From contig NZ_AQVD01000001.1 of NCBI RefSeq assembly GCF_000372425.1, forward strand, positions 124,001 through 188,000: a DNA stretch of 64,000 nucleotides, given 5' to 3'. This DNA is from Streptococcus ferus DSM 20646. GTDB lineage: Bacteria; Bacillota; Bacilli; Lactobacillales; Streptococcaceae. The position numbers and the translations under genes were made by a program. A model generated the notes under the pieces. It was not told the origin of the DNA and made no database searches. It worked only from the letters and a program-made list of their open reading frames with translations. This document shows positions 54,427 to 64,000 of the stretch, one piece after another; positions within the stretch are counted from its first letter, which is position 1, and every line of letters begins with the position of its first letter.

Positions 54427-56742
54427 ATGAAAAATACTTTAACCGTTCACTATCATAGTCGCTCGGGAAACTATTTTGACTTCAGTATATGGCAATGGTT
54501 AGAAGGACAAATTGGGCAAGATGCTTATTTTACAAGATTCGATAGTTTTGGAATCGTTGGAACGATTAACTACGAATCCGACTATTTTCAAGGTCAGGTT
54601 TGTCTGATGGTCAAAAACGCCAATTGGTCTGTCAAAACGCCTGATTTTAAGGTCAATCGTCATCCTGGAAAATTCCGTAACGAAGTTTGGATTGTCCAGG
54701 GAGATGATATGGTTTATTATTCTAGACAGGCAGCCATTGCCAGTCACCACTATAGTCACCGATCACCCCACGCCTATGATATGGCGCTTAATGCCAAACG
54801 TTTTGATAAGGAATGGGGCTTTCAAGGCTGGTTAGGGTTTTCCTATCAACCGGAAGCGACAGCCTTTCGGCTCTGGGCTCCTACGGCAGAACGTGTAGAC
54901 TTGGTTTTATTTGGCTCTACGGCAGCCAAATCAAGTGTCAAAACGGTTCTGCCTATGAAACGAGGCAATGTCAGAACGCCAGAAAATCACCAAACCAATA
55001 CGCATGGTCTCTGGACAGTAGAGGTTGAGGGAGATTTGAATTATCAAGCCTACAAGTACCGTATCCATTACCGTAAAAGCAGTTTTAAAGATACCAGAGA
55101 CCCTTATAGTATAGCTACAACAGCTAACGGCAGACGGTCAGTCGTCGTAGCCCCCGAAGACAGACAACCTGAAGGATTTGAAGTCAAACATGGCAAAGAT
55201 GCGACATGGCGGCTTGATAATCCCAATAAAGCAGTGATTACAGAGATGCATATTCGAGATTTCTCTGTTTCAGAAACCTCTGGTGTCCGCCAAGAAAATC
55301 GCGGGAAATTCCTAGGAGCCTTTGAAGAGGGAACCAAAAATCTTTATGGCGACAAGACGACCTTTGACTACATCAAAGACTTAGGTGTCAATTATGTCCA
55401 GCTGCAGCCCATCTTTGATCATCATCAGACCTTTGATGATGAGGGCAACTATCTTTATAACTGGGGCTACGATCCCGAAAACTTTAATGTTCCGGAAGCG
55501 AGCTTTAGCAGTAATCCCCATGCACCGACCGCCAGAATTACGGAGTTAAAACAGCTGATTCAGGCTTACCATGATGCTGGCATTGGCGTGATTATGGATG
55601 TGGTTTATAACCATACCTATTCCTCTTATAATTCAGCCTTTCAGCTGACGGTGCCGGATTATTATTATCGGATGAACCCAGACGGCTCCTTCCAGAATGG
55701 TTCGGGCGTTGGCAATGAAACGGCCAGCGAGAAGGAAATGTTCCGCAAGTATATGATTGATTCTGTCTTATACTGGGTGAATGAATACAATATAGACGGC
55801 TTCCGCTTTGATTTAATGGGCTTGCATGATGTCGAGACCATGAATGCTATCCGAAAGGCCTTGGATGACATTGACCCGCGGATTCTCATCTACGGAGAGG
55901 GATGGGACATGGGGACAGGTCTTATGCCTGAGGATAAGGCCAAAAAAGCCAATGCTTTCCAGATGCCAGGAATCGGTTTCTTTAACGACGATACCAGAGA
56001 TGCAATTAAGGGGGCAGAAGTTTACGGGGATTTCAAAAGCGGTCTTGTTTCAGGAGCCCCAACGGAAGAAAAGGTTGCTAAGGGGATGCTTGGCAGTGAC
56101 GAATTAAACGTTTATCTGGCCCCGAATCAGGTGCTTAACTATGTCGAAGCACACGACAATTATAATCTGAATGATCTGCTGTTGGAACTCAATCCTGAAG
56201 ATAATCAAGAAACCCATATCAAGCGGGTTGAACTGGCAACCAGTTTGGGCATTTTGATGCAGGGTATGAGTTTTATTGAACTTGGGCAGGAATTCCTGCG
56301 GACAAAACTGTTTGCGACAGGAGACGACGGTCTCTTGACCTTTGCTGATAAAGAAAGAGCTATGAACAGCTACAATGCTCCTGATGCGGTTAACCAGGTG
56401 AACTGGAACCATGTTACCCTTTATAAGCCGACTATCAACTTTGTCAAAGAATTAATCAGGCTCAAAACCAAAGAAGAAGCCTTCTCTTTTGAATCTTATG
56501 AAGACATCCGCAAGAATGTTTATGTCGAATCAGCTGAGTATGGTTCAGGGGTTGTTGTGGTCAACATCAACTCGACACAAAAACGCTATAAACTTATTTT
56601 CAATGCGAGTGGAAAAAACTTGAAAATTGACATGACACCCAATCAAAAATATGATATAATACTTTCAAACGTAAAACGCTTTCATAAACTGAGTGATGAT
56701 TTTGAAAATTTGACGGTGTCGGTCTTTGAATTAAGAAAATAA
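54427..56742 (+). CDS. pulA: type I pullulanase (intracellular)
   Basis: 771 aa, no signal peptide, so it acts in the cytoplasm as a glycogen or limit-dextrin debranching enzyme. N-terminal carbohydrate-binding region (1-130), CBM48 (about 135-250), then the GH13_14 barrel with the type I marker YNWGYDP, DVVYNHT, GFRFDLMG (nucleophile Asp), IYGEGWDMG (acid/base Glu) and EAHDNYNLND (Asp). Cleaves alpha-1,6 branches so phosphorylases can continue. It precedes the glg operon; its last 110 bp contain a possible promoter. Confidence 0.94.
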   Translation: MKNTLTVHYHSRSGNYFDFSIWQWLEGQIGQDAYFTRFDSFGIVGTINYESDYFQGQVCLMVKNANWSVKTPDFKVNRHPGKFRNEVWIVQGDDMVYYSRQAAIASHHYSHRSPHAYDMALNAKRFDKEWGFQGWLGFSYQPEATAFRLWAPTAERVDLVLFGSTAAKSSVKTVLPMKRGNVRTPENHQTNTHGLWTVEVEGDLNYQAYKYRIHYRKSSFKDTRDPYSIATTANGRRSVVVAPEDRQPEGFEVKHGKDATWRLDNPNKAVITEMHIRDFSVSETSGVRQENRGKFLGAFEEGTKNLYGDKTTFDYIKDLGVNYVQLQPIFDHHQTFDDEGNYLYNWGYDPENFNVPEASFSSNPHAPTARITELKQLIQAYHDAGIGVIMDVVYNHTYSSYNSAFQLTVPDYYYRMNPDGSFQNGSGVGNETASEKEMFRKYMIDSVLYWVNEYNIDGFRFDLMGLHDVETMNAIRKALDDIDPRILIYGEGWDMGTGLMPEDKAKKANAFQMPGIGFFNDDTRDAIKGAEVYGDFKSGLVSGAPTEEKVAKGMLGSDELNVYLAPNQVLNYVEAHDNYNLNDLLLELNPEDNQETHIKRVELATSLGILMQGMSFIELGQEFLRTKLFATGDDGLLTFADKERAMNSYNAPDAVNQVNWNHVTLYKPTINFVKELIRLKTKEEAFSFESYEDIRKNVYVESAEYGSGVVVVNINSTQKRYKLIFNASGKNLKIDMTPNQKYDIILSNVKRFHKLSDDFENLTVSVFELRK
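56632..56684 (+). promoter_or_regulatory. possible promoter and cre-like site inside the 3' end of pulA
   Basis: ATGACA (56632-56637), 17-bp spacer, TGA-TATAAT (TATAAT 56655-56660). The predicted start is near 56667. Just downstream GTAAAACGCTTTCA (56671-56684, other strand TGAAAGCGTTTTAC) matches the cre consensus at 12 of 14 positions. Could feed glgB or a ~100-nt RNA ending at the pulA terminator. Confidence 0.5.
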
Positions 56743-56770
56743 TCCAAGAAATCTTGGGTTATTTTTCTTT
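56741..56770 (+). terminator. terminator after pulA
   Basis: AATCCAAGA / TCTTGGGTT hairpin followed by ATTTTTCTTTTT. Medium strength; some readthrough to glgB is possible. Confidence 0.7.
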
Positions 56771-56810
56771 TTATTAAATTTTCAAACAATTCTAATTATG
56801 GTAGCCTTTG

Positions 56811-56819
56811 TGTTAAAGT
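56811..56819 (+). promoter_or_regulatory. possible extended -10 of glgB
   Basis: TGT-TAAAGT 17 bp before the glgB ATG; no good -35. A 13/15 CodY-like match lies at 56777-56791, not strong enough to call. Confidence 0.4.
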
Positions 56820-56836
56820 GAGAAGGGGGTGTTTTA

Positions 56837-58714
56837 ATGGACGAAAAAGAAGCGCTTCGAACCTTTGGGACGGGTGAAAATTTTCATGCGCAGCATTACT
56901 TTGGTTTCCATAAAACAGAAGAAGATGGCAGAGCCGGCTACGTGTTTAGAGTATGGGCTCCAAATGCTGAGAATGTCCAGCTAATCGGTGATTTTACAGC
57001 TTGGTTTGATGCACCGCTGCAGATGACTAAGAATGAAGCAGGGGTATGGGAAGTCTTTACGGATCAGCCCAAGGAAGGTCAGATTTATAAATACTTGGTG
57101 ACCCGACAGGGAGGCCAAGTAGTGGAAAAAATGGATCCTTTTGCCGTTTATTTGGAAGAAAGACCTGGTACGGGAGCCGTTATTCACCATATTCCGGAGA
57201 AGAAATGGAAGGATGGTCTTTGGCTAGGACGCCGTAAACGGTTAGGCTTCTTTGAAAGACCGGTCAATATTTACGAGATCCATGCCTCTTCTTGGAAAAC
57301 CAATGAAGATGGGTCTCCTTACCGCTTTGATCAACTCAAAGAAGAGCTCATCCCTTACTTGGTGGAGATGAATTACACCCATGTGGAGTTTATGCCACTG
57401 ATGGCTCACCCCTTAGGAATGAGCTGGGGTTATCAACTGATGGGCTTTTTTGCTTTTGAGCATACCTATGGGACACCCGAACAGTTTCAGGATTTTGTCG
57501 AGGCCTGTCACCAAAATAATATTGGTGTTATCGTGGATTGGGTACCTGGTCATTTTACCATCAATGATGACGCGCTTGCTTACTTTGACGGGACACCAAC
57601 GTTTGAATATCAAGATCATGACCGTGCCCATAATTACCGCTGGGGGGCCCTTAATTTTGATTTAGGCAAAAATCAGGTTCAATCTTTCCTGATCTCCAGC
57701 CTTAAATTCTGGATTGAGTTCTACCATATTGATGGGGTTCGGGTTGATGCAGTCAGCAATATGCTTTATTTGGATTATGATGAAGGACCATGGCAGCCCA
57801 ATAAGGATGGCGGCAACCGTAATTTAGAAGGTTACTATTTCTTGCAGCGTCTTAATACCGTGATTAAACTGGCTCATCCAGATGTTATGATGATTGCCGA
57901 AGAATCAACTGCTTCAACTAAGATTACCGGTCGCAGAGAAGAAGGTGGCTTAGGCTTTGATTACAAGTGGAATATGGGGTGGATGAATGATATTCTGAAA
58001 TTCTATGAAGAAGATCCGGTTTATCGCAAATTTGATTTTAATCTAGTGACCTTTAGTTTTATGTACCTGTTTTCAGAAAACTTTATCTTGCCATTTTCAC
58101 ATGACGAAGTCGTCCATGGGAAGAAGAGTCTGATGCACAAGATGTGGGGAGATCGCTATAACCAATTTGCCGGTCTTAGAAATCTCTATACCTACCAGAT
58201 TTGCCATCCAGGTAAAAAATTACTCTTTATGGGCAGTGAATTTGGTCAATTCTTAGAATGGAAATACGACCAGCAGCTAGAGTGGGGAAATCTTGAGGAC
58301 GACCTCAATCAAAAAATGCAAACTTTCACGAGCAAATTAAACCAATTCTATAAGGACCATAAGGTTCTGTGGCAAGTTGACACCAGTTACGACGGCATTG
58401 AAATCATCGACGCTGATAATCGTGATGAGAGTGTCCTGTCCTTCATTCGAAAAAACAAGAAAGGAGAAATGTTAATCTGTGTCTTCAATATGGCTCCGGT
58501 GGAACGCCAAGGCTTTACCATTGGTGTCCCAATTGCAGGCCTTTATGAAGAAATTTGGAATACTGAGCTAGAAGAACATGGCGGTGTCTGGAAGGAACAT
58601 AACGAAACCGTTAAGACACAAAAAGGGTTGTGGAAGGATTATGAAAATACCCTCAGCTTCACCCTGCCAGCTCTGGGCGCAAGTATATGGCGGATTAAAC
58701 GTCGTTATAAGTAA
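56837..58714 (+). CDS. glgB: 1,4-alpha-glucan branching enzyme
   Basis: 625 aa. Makes alpha-1,6 branches in glycogen. N-terminal CBM48-like domain ([19 protein letters not shown]), GH13_9 barrel with the conserved [28 protein letters not shown] (nucleophile Asp), MIAEEST (Glu) and [15 protein letters not shown] (Asp), and a C-terminal beta domain. Ribosome-binding site AGAAGGGGGTG. First gene of glgB-glgC-glgD-glgA-glgP. Confidence 0.96.
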   Translation: MDEKEALRTFGTGENFHAQHYFGFHKTEEDGRAGYVFRVWAPNAENVQLIGDFTAWFDAPLQMTKNEAGVWEVFTDQPKEGQIYKYLVTRQGGQVVEKMDPFAVYLEERPGTGAVIHHIPEKKWKDGLWLGRRKRLGFFERPVNIYEIHASSWKTNEDGSPYRFDQLKEELIPYLVEMNYTHVEFMPLMAHPLGMSWGYQLMGFFAFEHTYGTPEQFQDFVEACHQNNIGVIVDWVPGHFTINDDALAYFDGTPTFEYQDHDRAHNYRWGALNFDLGKNQVQSFLISSLKFWIEFYHIDGVRVDAVSNMLYLDYDEGPWQPNKDGGNRNLEGYYFLQRLNTVIKLAHPDVMMIAEESTASTKITGRREEGGLGFDYKWNMGWMNDILKFYEEDPVYRKFDFNLVTFSFMYLFSENFILPFSHDEVVHGKKSLMHKMWGDRYNQFAGLRNLYTYQICHPGKKLLFMGSEFGQFLEWKYDQQLEWGNLEDDLNQKMQTFTSKLNQFYKDHKVLWQVDTSYDGIEIIDADNRDESVLSFIRKNKKGEMLICVFNMAPVERQGFTIGVPIAGLYEEIWNTELEEHGGVWKEHNETVKTQKGLWKDYENTLSFTLPALGASIWRIKRRYK

Positions 58715-58737
58715 TTGTATTTGGGAAGGAAAATGAC

Positions 58738-59877
58738 ATGAAGAATGAAATGTTGGCTCTCATCCTCGCAGGGGGACAAGGGACTCGTCTTGGAAAATTA
58801 ACACAAAGCATCGCTAAACCAGCAGTGCAGTTCGGGGGGCGTTATCGCATTATTGACTTTGCCCTGTCAAACTGTGCCAATTCTGGCATTCACAATGTTG
58901 GCGTCATTACCCAGTATCAGCCGCTTGCATTAAACAGCCATATCGGAAATGGCTCTGCTTGGGGTCTTGACGGTATTAATTCCGGTGCGACCATTTTGCA
59001 GCCTTATTCAGCGACAGAGGGCAATCGTTGGTTTGAAGGCACCAGCCATGCTATCTATCAAAACATTGACTATATTGACAGCGTTAACCCAGAATATGTC
59101 CTTATTCTGTCGGGCGACCATATCTACAAGATGGATTATGATGATATGCTCCAAACGCACAAGGACAATATGGCCAGCCTAACCGTTGCTGTTATTGATG
59201 TGCCGCTGAAAGAAGCCAGCCGTTTTGGTATCATGAATACTGATTCGAGCGACCGTATTGTTGAATTTGAGGAAAAACCTGAAAATCCAAAATCAACCAA
59301 GGCTTCAATGGGAATTTACATCTTCACTTGGGATCGGCTGCGTTCCATGCTGGTAGATGCTGCTAAGAATAAAGTGGATATGTCAGATTTCGGTAATAAT
59401 GTTATTCCTGCTTACCTAGAAGCGGGAGACCGTGTTTACACCTACAATTTCAAAGGTTACTGGAAAGATGTGGGAACGATTGAATCCCTTTGGGAAGCAA
59501 ACATGGAATACATCGCAGAAGAAAACGAACTCAATAGCAGGGATCGTTCTTGGAAAATTTACTCTAAAAACTTAATTGCTCCGCCAAACTTTATTACTGA
59601 AAATGCCAGTGTGAAAGATTCCTTGGTTGTGGACGGCTGTTTTGTTGACGGGAAGGTGGACCACTCCATCCTGTCCACCAATGTTCATGTTAAGGAAAAT
59701 GCTGAAATTAAAGACAGTTTCATCATGAGCGGTGCAACAATCGGCGAAGGTGCAAAAATCACAAGAGCGATTATCGGTGAAGGCGCTGTTATTGGTGACA
59801 ATGTTGAGATTGATGGCAGCGAAGAAGTTCAGGTGATTGGTTATAATGAGAGAGTGGGGGTTCCAAATGAAGACTGA
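58738..59877 (+). CDS. glgC: glucose-1-phosphate adenylyltransferase, catalytic subunit
   Basis: 379 aa. Makes ADP-glucose from ATP and glucose-1-P. The nucleotide loop [12 protein letters not shown] and [19 protein letters not shown] are intact, followed by [17 protein letters not shown] and [16 protein letters not shown], then a C-terminal left-handed beta-helix (repeats such as [10 protein letters not shown]). Forms a heteromer with GlgD in Firmicutes. Overlaps glgD by 11 bp. Confidence 0.96.
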   Translation: MKNEMLALILAGGQGTRLGKLTQSIAKPAVQFGGRYRIIDFALSNCANSGIHNVGVITQYQPLALNSHIGNGSAWGLDGINSGATILQPYSATEGNRWFEGTSHAIYQNIDYIDSVNPEYVLILSGDHIYKMDYDDMLQTHKDNMASLTVAVIDVPLKEASRFGIMNTDSSDRIVEFEEKPENPKSTKASMGIYIFTWDRLRSMLVDAAKNKVDMSDFGNNVIPAYLEAGDRVYTYNFKGYWKDVGTIESLWEANMEYIAEENELNSRDRSWKIYSKNLIAPPNFITENASVKDSLVVDGCFVDGKVDHSILSTNVHVKENAEIKDSFIMSGATIGEGAKITRAIIGEGAVIGDNVEIDGSEEVQVIGYNERVGVPNED

Positions 59878-61000
59878 TAAATATTCTGCAATTTTAGGTA
59901 ATGCCGTAGGCTACCATGATATGGAAGGGCTGACGGATAATCGTCCCTTAGCTAACCTGCCTTTTGACGGCAAATACCGGCTGATTGACTTTCAACTGTC
60001 TAATCTGGCTAATGCTGGGATTCGCAGTGTTTACGGAATTTTCCGCGGACAAAATATCCGCTCTGTCTTTGACCATATCAGAAGCGGACGCGAGTGGGGC
60101 TTAAATACACTTCTGAGTCATTATTTCCTAGGTTTCTACAATACGGATGTTGAGAGTCAAGTGACTGACAGGGATTACTATGAGCAAATCCTAACATACT
60201 TACGCCGTGCGGGTTCAGACCAGACCATTTATATGAGCTGTGATATCCTTTGCAATATTGATTTGCAGCAGGTTATTCACCTCCACAATGCCAATAATCG
60301 AGACATTACCGTTGTCTACAAGAAATTGGCCAAAGACCAGCTGTCTCCGGCTAATGATATTTTAGAAATCGATGAGTCCGATACGGTTTCTGGCAAACCA
60401 AGTCAGCCGTCAGACTCTGACCTTGAAAAAATGTCAACAGACATTTATGTCATCAACACCCCATTTTTGATTCAAAAAATGGAAGAAGAAGCTGAAAAAG
60501 CAGAGCCAAGAAAGCTTCGCTACCTCTTACGCGACTTGATTGTTGAATACAATGCACTGGCCTTTGAGTACACAGGCTATCTAGCTAATATCACCTCTGT
60601 CAAATCTTATTACAAGGCCAACATGGATATGCTGGATCCTCAAAAATTCTACTCACTTCTTTATTCAAACCAGAAGGTTTATACCAAGGTAAAAAATGAG
60701 GAAGCAACTTATTTTGCAGACTCTTCGGTTGTAAAAAATGCTCAGCTGGCTTCAGGATCTGTTGTCAAAGGGGAAGTTCGGCATTCTATTCTTTCCCGTA
60801 ACTGCTATGTCGGCAGCAATGTCAAAATTTCGGATTCGATTGTTTTTCCTAAGGCTAAAATTGGCGAAGGAGCAGTGATTGAATATGCGATTATTGACAA
60901 GAGCGTCAGCATCGCTCCTGGCGTAACGATTCGGGGAACAGCTGAAAAGCCGTTGGTTATTGGCAAAAACCGTGACATTCTTGAGGATGTGGAACAATGA
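59867..61000 (+). CDS. glgD: GlgD, non-catalytic ADP-glucose pyrophosphorylase subunit
   Basis: 377 aa. The frame opens at 59837 within glgC; the ATG at 59867 follows GTGGGGG and matches the family start. Same fold as GlgC, but the N-terminal nucleotide loop is replaced by [21 protein letters not shown], lacking GGxGTRL, so it should not catalyse alone. In Firmicutes GlgD raises the activity of GlgC in a GlgCD complex. glgA starts in its last 4 bp. Confidence 0.95.
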   Translation: MKTDKYSAILGNAVGYHDMEGLTDNRPLANLPFDGKYRLIDFQLSNLANAGIRSVYGIFRGQNIRSVFDHIRSGREWGLNTLLSHYFLGFYNTDVESQVTDRDYYEQILTYLRRAGSDQTIYMSCDILCNIDLQQVIHLHNANNRDITVVYKKLAKDQLSPANDILEIDESDTVSGKPSQPSDSDLEKMSTDIYVINTPFLIQKMEEEAEKAEPRKLRYLLRDLIVEYNALAFEYTGYLANITSVKSYYKANMDMLDPQKFYSLLYSNQKVYTKVKNEEATYFADSSVVKNAQLASGSVVKGEVRHSILSRNCYVGSNVKISDSIVFPKAKIGEGAVIEYAIIDKSVSIAPGVTIRGTAEKPLVIGKNRDILEDVEQ

Positions 61001-62427
61001 AAACATTATTTGTAGCAGCAGAAGGGGCACCCTTTGCTAAAACGGGTGGTTTGGGCGATGTCATCGGGGCTCTTCCCAAATCCCTTGTCAAAAATGGCGA
61101 TGAGGTTGCCGTTATTCTCCCCTATTATGATGTGGTCGACCAAAAATTTGGTGATCAAGCCGAAGATCTCTTCTACTTTTTCACTAATGTTGGCTGGCGC
61201 CGTGAATATGTCGGGATGAAACGGATTATCCGAGATGGGGTGTCTTTCTACTTTATTGATAACAAGCACTATTTCTACCGTGGCCGCGTTTATGGGGAAT
61301 TTGATGATGGCGAGCGTTTTGCTTTCTTCCAGCTGGCTGCCCTAGAGGCTATGGAAAAAATTGATTTTATTCCCGATATTCTTCATGTTCACGACTACCA
61401 TACGGCTATGATTCCTTATCTTTTGAAGGAAAAATACCACTGGATCAATGCTTATCAGCAGATTAAAACGGTCTTTACGATTCACAATATTGAATTTCAG
61501 GGGCAGTTCGATCCAGGGATGCTAGGTCAGCTTTTTGGCGTCGGCGATGAGCGTTACCGTGATGGCACGCTTCGCTGGAATGACTGTCTGAACTGGATGA
61601 AAGCCGCTGTTCTTTACGCTGATCGGGTCACAACGGTTTCGCCAAGCTATGCTCAAGAAATCAAGACCCCAGAGTTTGGTAAAGGACTGGATCAAATCAT
61701 GCGCATGGAATCTGGCAAGTTAAGCGGTATTGTTAATGGTATTGATACGGATACGATTGATCCGGAAACAGACCCTCATTTGGTAGCCCATTTTTCCGTT
61801 GATGATCTCAGCGGCAAGGCCAAAAATAAAGCTGCTCTTCAAGAAAGAGTGGGGCTTCCTGTCAGAGCAGATGTTCCTCTGATTGGAATTGTGTCGCGCT
61901 TGACAGATCAAAAGGGTTTTAATTTGGTCGTCGAAGAATTAAACAACATTTTGCAACACGATTTGCAAATTGTCTTATTGGGAACCGGTTATGCAGATTT
62001 TGAGGGGAGCTTCTCTTGGTTTGCACATGCCTACCCAGAAAAATTATCTGCCAACATTACGTTTGACCTTGAGTTAGCTCAGCAAATCTATGCCGGCAGC
62101 GATTTGTTCCTTATGCCGAGTGCTTTTGAGCCTTGCGGTCTGTCGCAGATGATGGCCATGCGCTATGGCAGCCTGCCATTGGTACACGAAGTAGGCGGTC
62201 TGAAAGATACCGTTCAGCCCTACAATGAGTTTGAGCACACTGGAACAGGTTTCGGTTTCCAAGACTTTTCAGGCTACTGGCTAAACCGTACACTGGAGTT
62301 GGCCTTAGATGTCTACTATAATAGAAAAGAAGATTGGCAAATTCTTCAAAAGACGGCAATGACCAGAGATTTCTCATGGGATACGGCAAGTATTGCCTAT
62401 CAAAAATTATATCAGGAACTAGTTTAG
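60997..62427 (+). CDS. glgA: glycogen synthase (ADP-glucose)
   Basis: 476 aa, GT5. Extends alpha-1,4 chains from ADP-glucose. Lys15 in the N-terminal [13 protein letters not shown] motif binds ADP-glucose; [24 protein letters not shown], and the C-terminal [21 protein letters not shown] with its catalytic Glu are present. ATGA overlap with glgD; glgP follows after 26 bp. Confidence 0.96.
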   Translation: MKTLFVAAEGAPFAKTGGLGDVIGALPKSLVKNGDEVAVILPYYDVVDQKFGDQAEDLFYFFTNVGWRREYVGMKRIIRDGVSFYFIDNKHYFYRGRVYGEFDDGERFAFFQLAALEAMEKIDFIPDILHVHDYHTAMIPYLLKEKYHWINAYQQIKTVFTIHNIEFQGQFDPGMLGQLFGVGDERYRDGTLRWNDCLNWMKAAVLYADRVTTVSPSYAQEIKTPEFGKGLDQIMRMESGKLSGIVNGIDTDTIDPETDPHLVAHFSVDDLSGKAKNKAALQERVGLPVRADVPLIGIVSRLTDQKGFNLVVEELNNILQHDLQIVLLGTGYADFEGSFSWFAHAYPEKLSANITFDLELAQQIYAGSDLFLMPSAFEPCGLSQMMAMRYGSLPLVHEVGGLKDTVQPYNEFEHTGTGFGFQDFSGYWLNRTLELALDVYYNRKEDWQILQKTAMTRDFSWDTASIAYQKLYQELV

Positions 62428-62453
62428 GCTAGTTCTTTCTTGAAAGGATAAGC

Positions 62454-64000
62454 ATGCAATTAACAAAAGAAAAATTTATTCGCGATTTTAAAGATGCTGT
62501 TCACGAAGCACAGCTGATTAAGGTACCTGCGGCGACGCCAACGGAAGCATTTGTTTCCTTGGCCAAGGTGATCAGAAAATATTACACGCCGCTCTGGCTG
62601 GAGCGTAATCGCAAGATTTCTGAGGACCAGAAAAAAGTCGCCTATTATTTCTCTATTGAATTTTTACCTGGGCGTATGTTAGAAACCAATCTCCTCAATC
62701 TAGGGATTCTTGATACGGTCAAAGAAGGACTGGCTGATTTGGGAATTGATTTTGAAGAGGTCAAAAATGCCGAGCATGATATGGCGCTTGGAAATGGCGG
62801 TCTGGGCCGTCTGGCAGCTGCATTCATGGATTCGCTGGCTACAACAGGCTATCCAGGTTTCGGTAATGGTCTCCGTTACAAATACGGACTCTTCAAGCAA
62901 CGGATTGTCGATGGTTATCAGGTAGAGCTGCCGGATTCTTGGTTTGGGTCAATCGGTAATGTTTGGGAAACCCGTAAGGACCATGATATTGTTGATGTTA
63001 AGCTCTTTGGAAATGTCTATCTGCAAGCCAATGAAGAGGGACGTATTATGCCAGTCTATGAAAATGCCCAGATACTTCGGGCGGTTCCTTATGATGTCCC
63101 TCAAATTGGTTTTGGCAATGATAATATCAATAATCTTCGTCTTTGGGATGTGGAAATTCCAGAAGAGTATGAATTAAATTACCCAACAGTTGCAGATCGT
63201 CGCCGTGTACAGGATATCACAGCTACTCTTTATCCCGATGACAGCAGCTATGAAGGCAAGGAGCTGCGTCTCATTCAGGAATATTTCATGACAAGCGCAG
63301 GTTTACAGACGATTATCCAATCTTACCTGAAGCAGAACCGGCCGCTTGAAAATATTCACGAAAAAGTTTCTGTCCATATCAATGATACTCACCCAGCGGT
63401 AGCGCCAGCCGAATTGATGCGGCTTTTGGTCGATGACTACGGATTAGAGTGGGATAAGGCTTGGCAAACAACCGTGAAAACCATGTCTTATACCAACCAT
63501 ACCATTTTGTCAGAAGCGCTTGAAAAATGGGATGCTGAACTTTTTAAAAATGTCCTGCCGCGGGTCTATCAAATTATCCTTGAAATCGATAACCGCTACG
63601 TCGCTGAATTAGCCCAAAAAGGGGTTAATCCAGAAACCATTGAGAATACACGGATTGTTAAAAATGACCAAATTCACATGGCTAATTTGGCGATTATTGG
63701 CGGCCATTCTGTCAATGGGGTGGCGAAACTCCATACAGAACTGCTGAAAGATGACACCTTACACGATTTCTTTGTACTCTTCCCTGAGAAGTTTAATAAC
63801 AAAACAAACGGTATTGTTCAGCGTCGCTGGACCCAAATTGCGGCTCCGGAATTGTCGGAAGCCATTGATAAAACCATCGGAACGGGCTGGCGAACAGATA
63901 TTCATGAACTGCGTAAACTCAATGAGTTGGCAGATAATCCAGAAATTCTAGCTGATTTTTATCAGGTGAAACAAGATGCCAAGGCTAAATTAGCTGCCTA
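62454..64000 (+). CDS. glgP: glycogen phosphorylase (partial, cut by window end)
   Basis: 515 codons are visible and remain open to the end of the window. Start at the ATG after TGAAAGGATAAGC: MQLTKEKFIRDFKDAV. GT35 signatures: [67 protein letters not shown] and HSVNGVAKLHTELL. The PLP-lysine region lies beyond the window. Distinct from malP, which has a different N-terminus and sits under MalR control. Last visible gene of the glg operon; frees glucose-1-P from stored glycogen. Confidence 0.95.
   Translation, partial: MQLTKEKFIRDFKDAVHEAQLIKVPAATPTEAFVSLAKVIRKYYTPLWLERNRKISEDQKKVAYYFSIEFLPGRMLETNLLNLGILDTVKEGLADLGIDFEEVKNAEHDMALGNGGLGRLAAAFMDSLATTGYPGFGNGLRYKYGLFKQRIVDGYQVELPDSWFGSIGNVWETRKDHDIVDVKLFGNVYLQANEEGRIMPVYENAQILRAVPYDVPQIGFGNDNINNLRLWDVEIPEEYELNYPTVADRRRVQDITATLYPDDSSYEGKELRLIQEYFMTSAGLQTIIQSYLKQNRPLENIHEKVSVHINDTHPAVAPAELMRLLVDDYGLEWDKAWQTTVKTMSYTNHTILSEALEKWDAELFKNVLPRVYQIILEIDNRYVAELAQKGVNPETIENTRIVKNDQIHMANLAIIGGHSVNGVAKLHTELLKDDTLHDFFVLFPEKFNNKTNGIVQRRWTQIAAPELSEAIDKTIGTGWRTDIHELRKLNELADNPEILADFYQVKQDAKAKLAA

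Noticed and set aside
56777..56791. CodY box before glgB
   Set aside because: 13/15 in AT-rich sequence; no further support.

Overview
The window reads as chromosome of a low-to-mid G+C streptococcus, most likely of the mutans group or a close relative. Three clues support this: a GapN very close to the Streptococcus mutans enzyme as I remember it, Streptococcus-type regulatory RNAs (a preQ1-II leader before queT and an SMK-box-like leader before metK), and gene blocks (citZ-icd-ptsHI-gapN; dnaX-birA-metK-murA2-mal; ligA-dgk-pulA-glg) that match the S. mutans order as I recall it. Apart from one insertion sequence and two damaged genes it is ordinary core genome.

Layout. 1-7.9 kb: end of aconitase, citrate synthase, an isocitrate dehydrogenase with NAD-type residues, HPr and Enzyme I of the PTS, GapN and an ATP-type PEP carboxykinase, all centred on PEP/oxaloacetate/2-oxoglutarate. 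8-10.7 kb: a small DEAD-box helicase and an oxidoreductase on the minus strand, divergent from uridine kinase. 10.8-15.9 kb: leucine operon (leuA, leuB, a DUF1294 gene, leuC, leuD) behind a leader with a CodY box, a 15-codon leader peptide with three Leu codons, and an attenuator. 16-21 kb: accessory genes including a frameshifted methyltransferase, Ada, a nonsense-split S51 peptidase, and an XRE-AbrB regulator with an ABC exporter. 21-31 kb: GAF reductase, dnaX, a small membrane protein, birA, metK, a Bsp-repeat surface protein, murA2, and an intact 1,439-bp IS3-family element inserted in the murA2 terminator.

31-43 kb is the maltodextrin regulon: the malXFGK importer (minus strand) divergent from a GH13 enzyme, malR, malQ and malP. 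Four related GCAA-N-CG-N-TTGC operators lie at its promoters; two fill the spacer between -35 and -10. 43-53 kb: acetyltransferase, YtoI-like regulator, map, a YihY protein, an ABC transporter with a DesK/DesR-type two-component system, a GtrA protein, preQ1-II/queT, and ligA. 53-64 kb: diacylglycerol kinase, pullulanase, and the glycogen operon glgB-glgC-glgD-glgA-glgP (last gene cut by the window end). Imported maltodextrins are processed by MalQ/MalP; surplus glucose-1-P can be stored through GlgCD/GlgA/GlgB and recovered by GlgP and PulA.

The most unusual signals are: four genes whose ATG lies exactly 6 nt after a good -10 box (predicted leaderless mRNAs), the IS inserted almost at the centre of a perfect terminator palindrome, the layered leucine control, and a possible promoter plus cre-like site inside the 3' end of pulA that could make a short RNA or feed the glg operon. 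I did not find a clearly novel multi-gene system.
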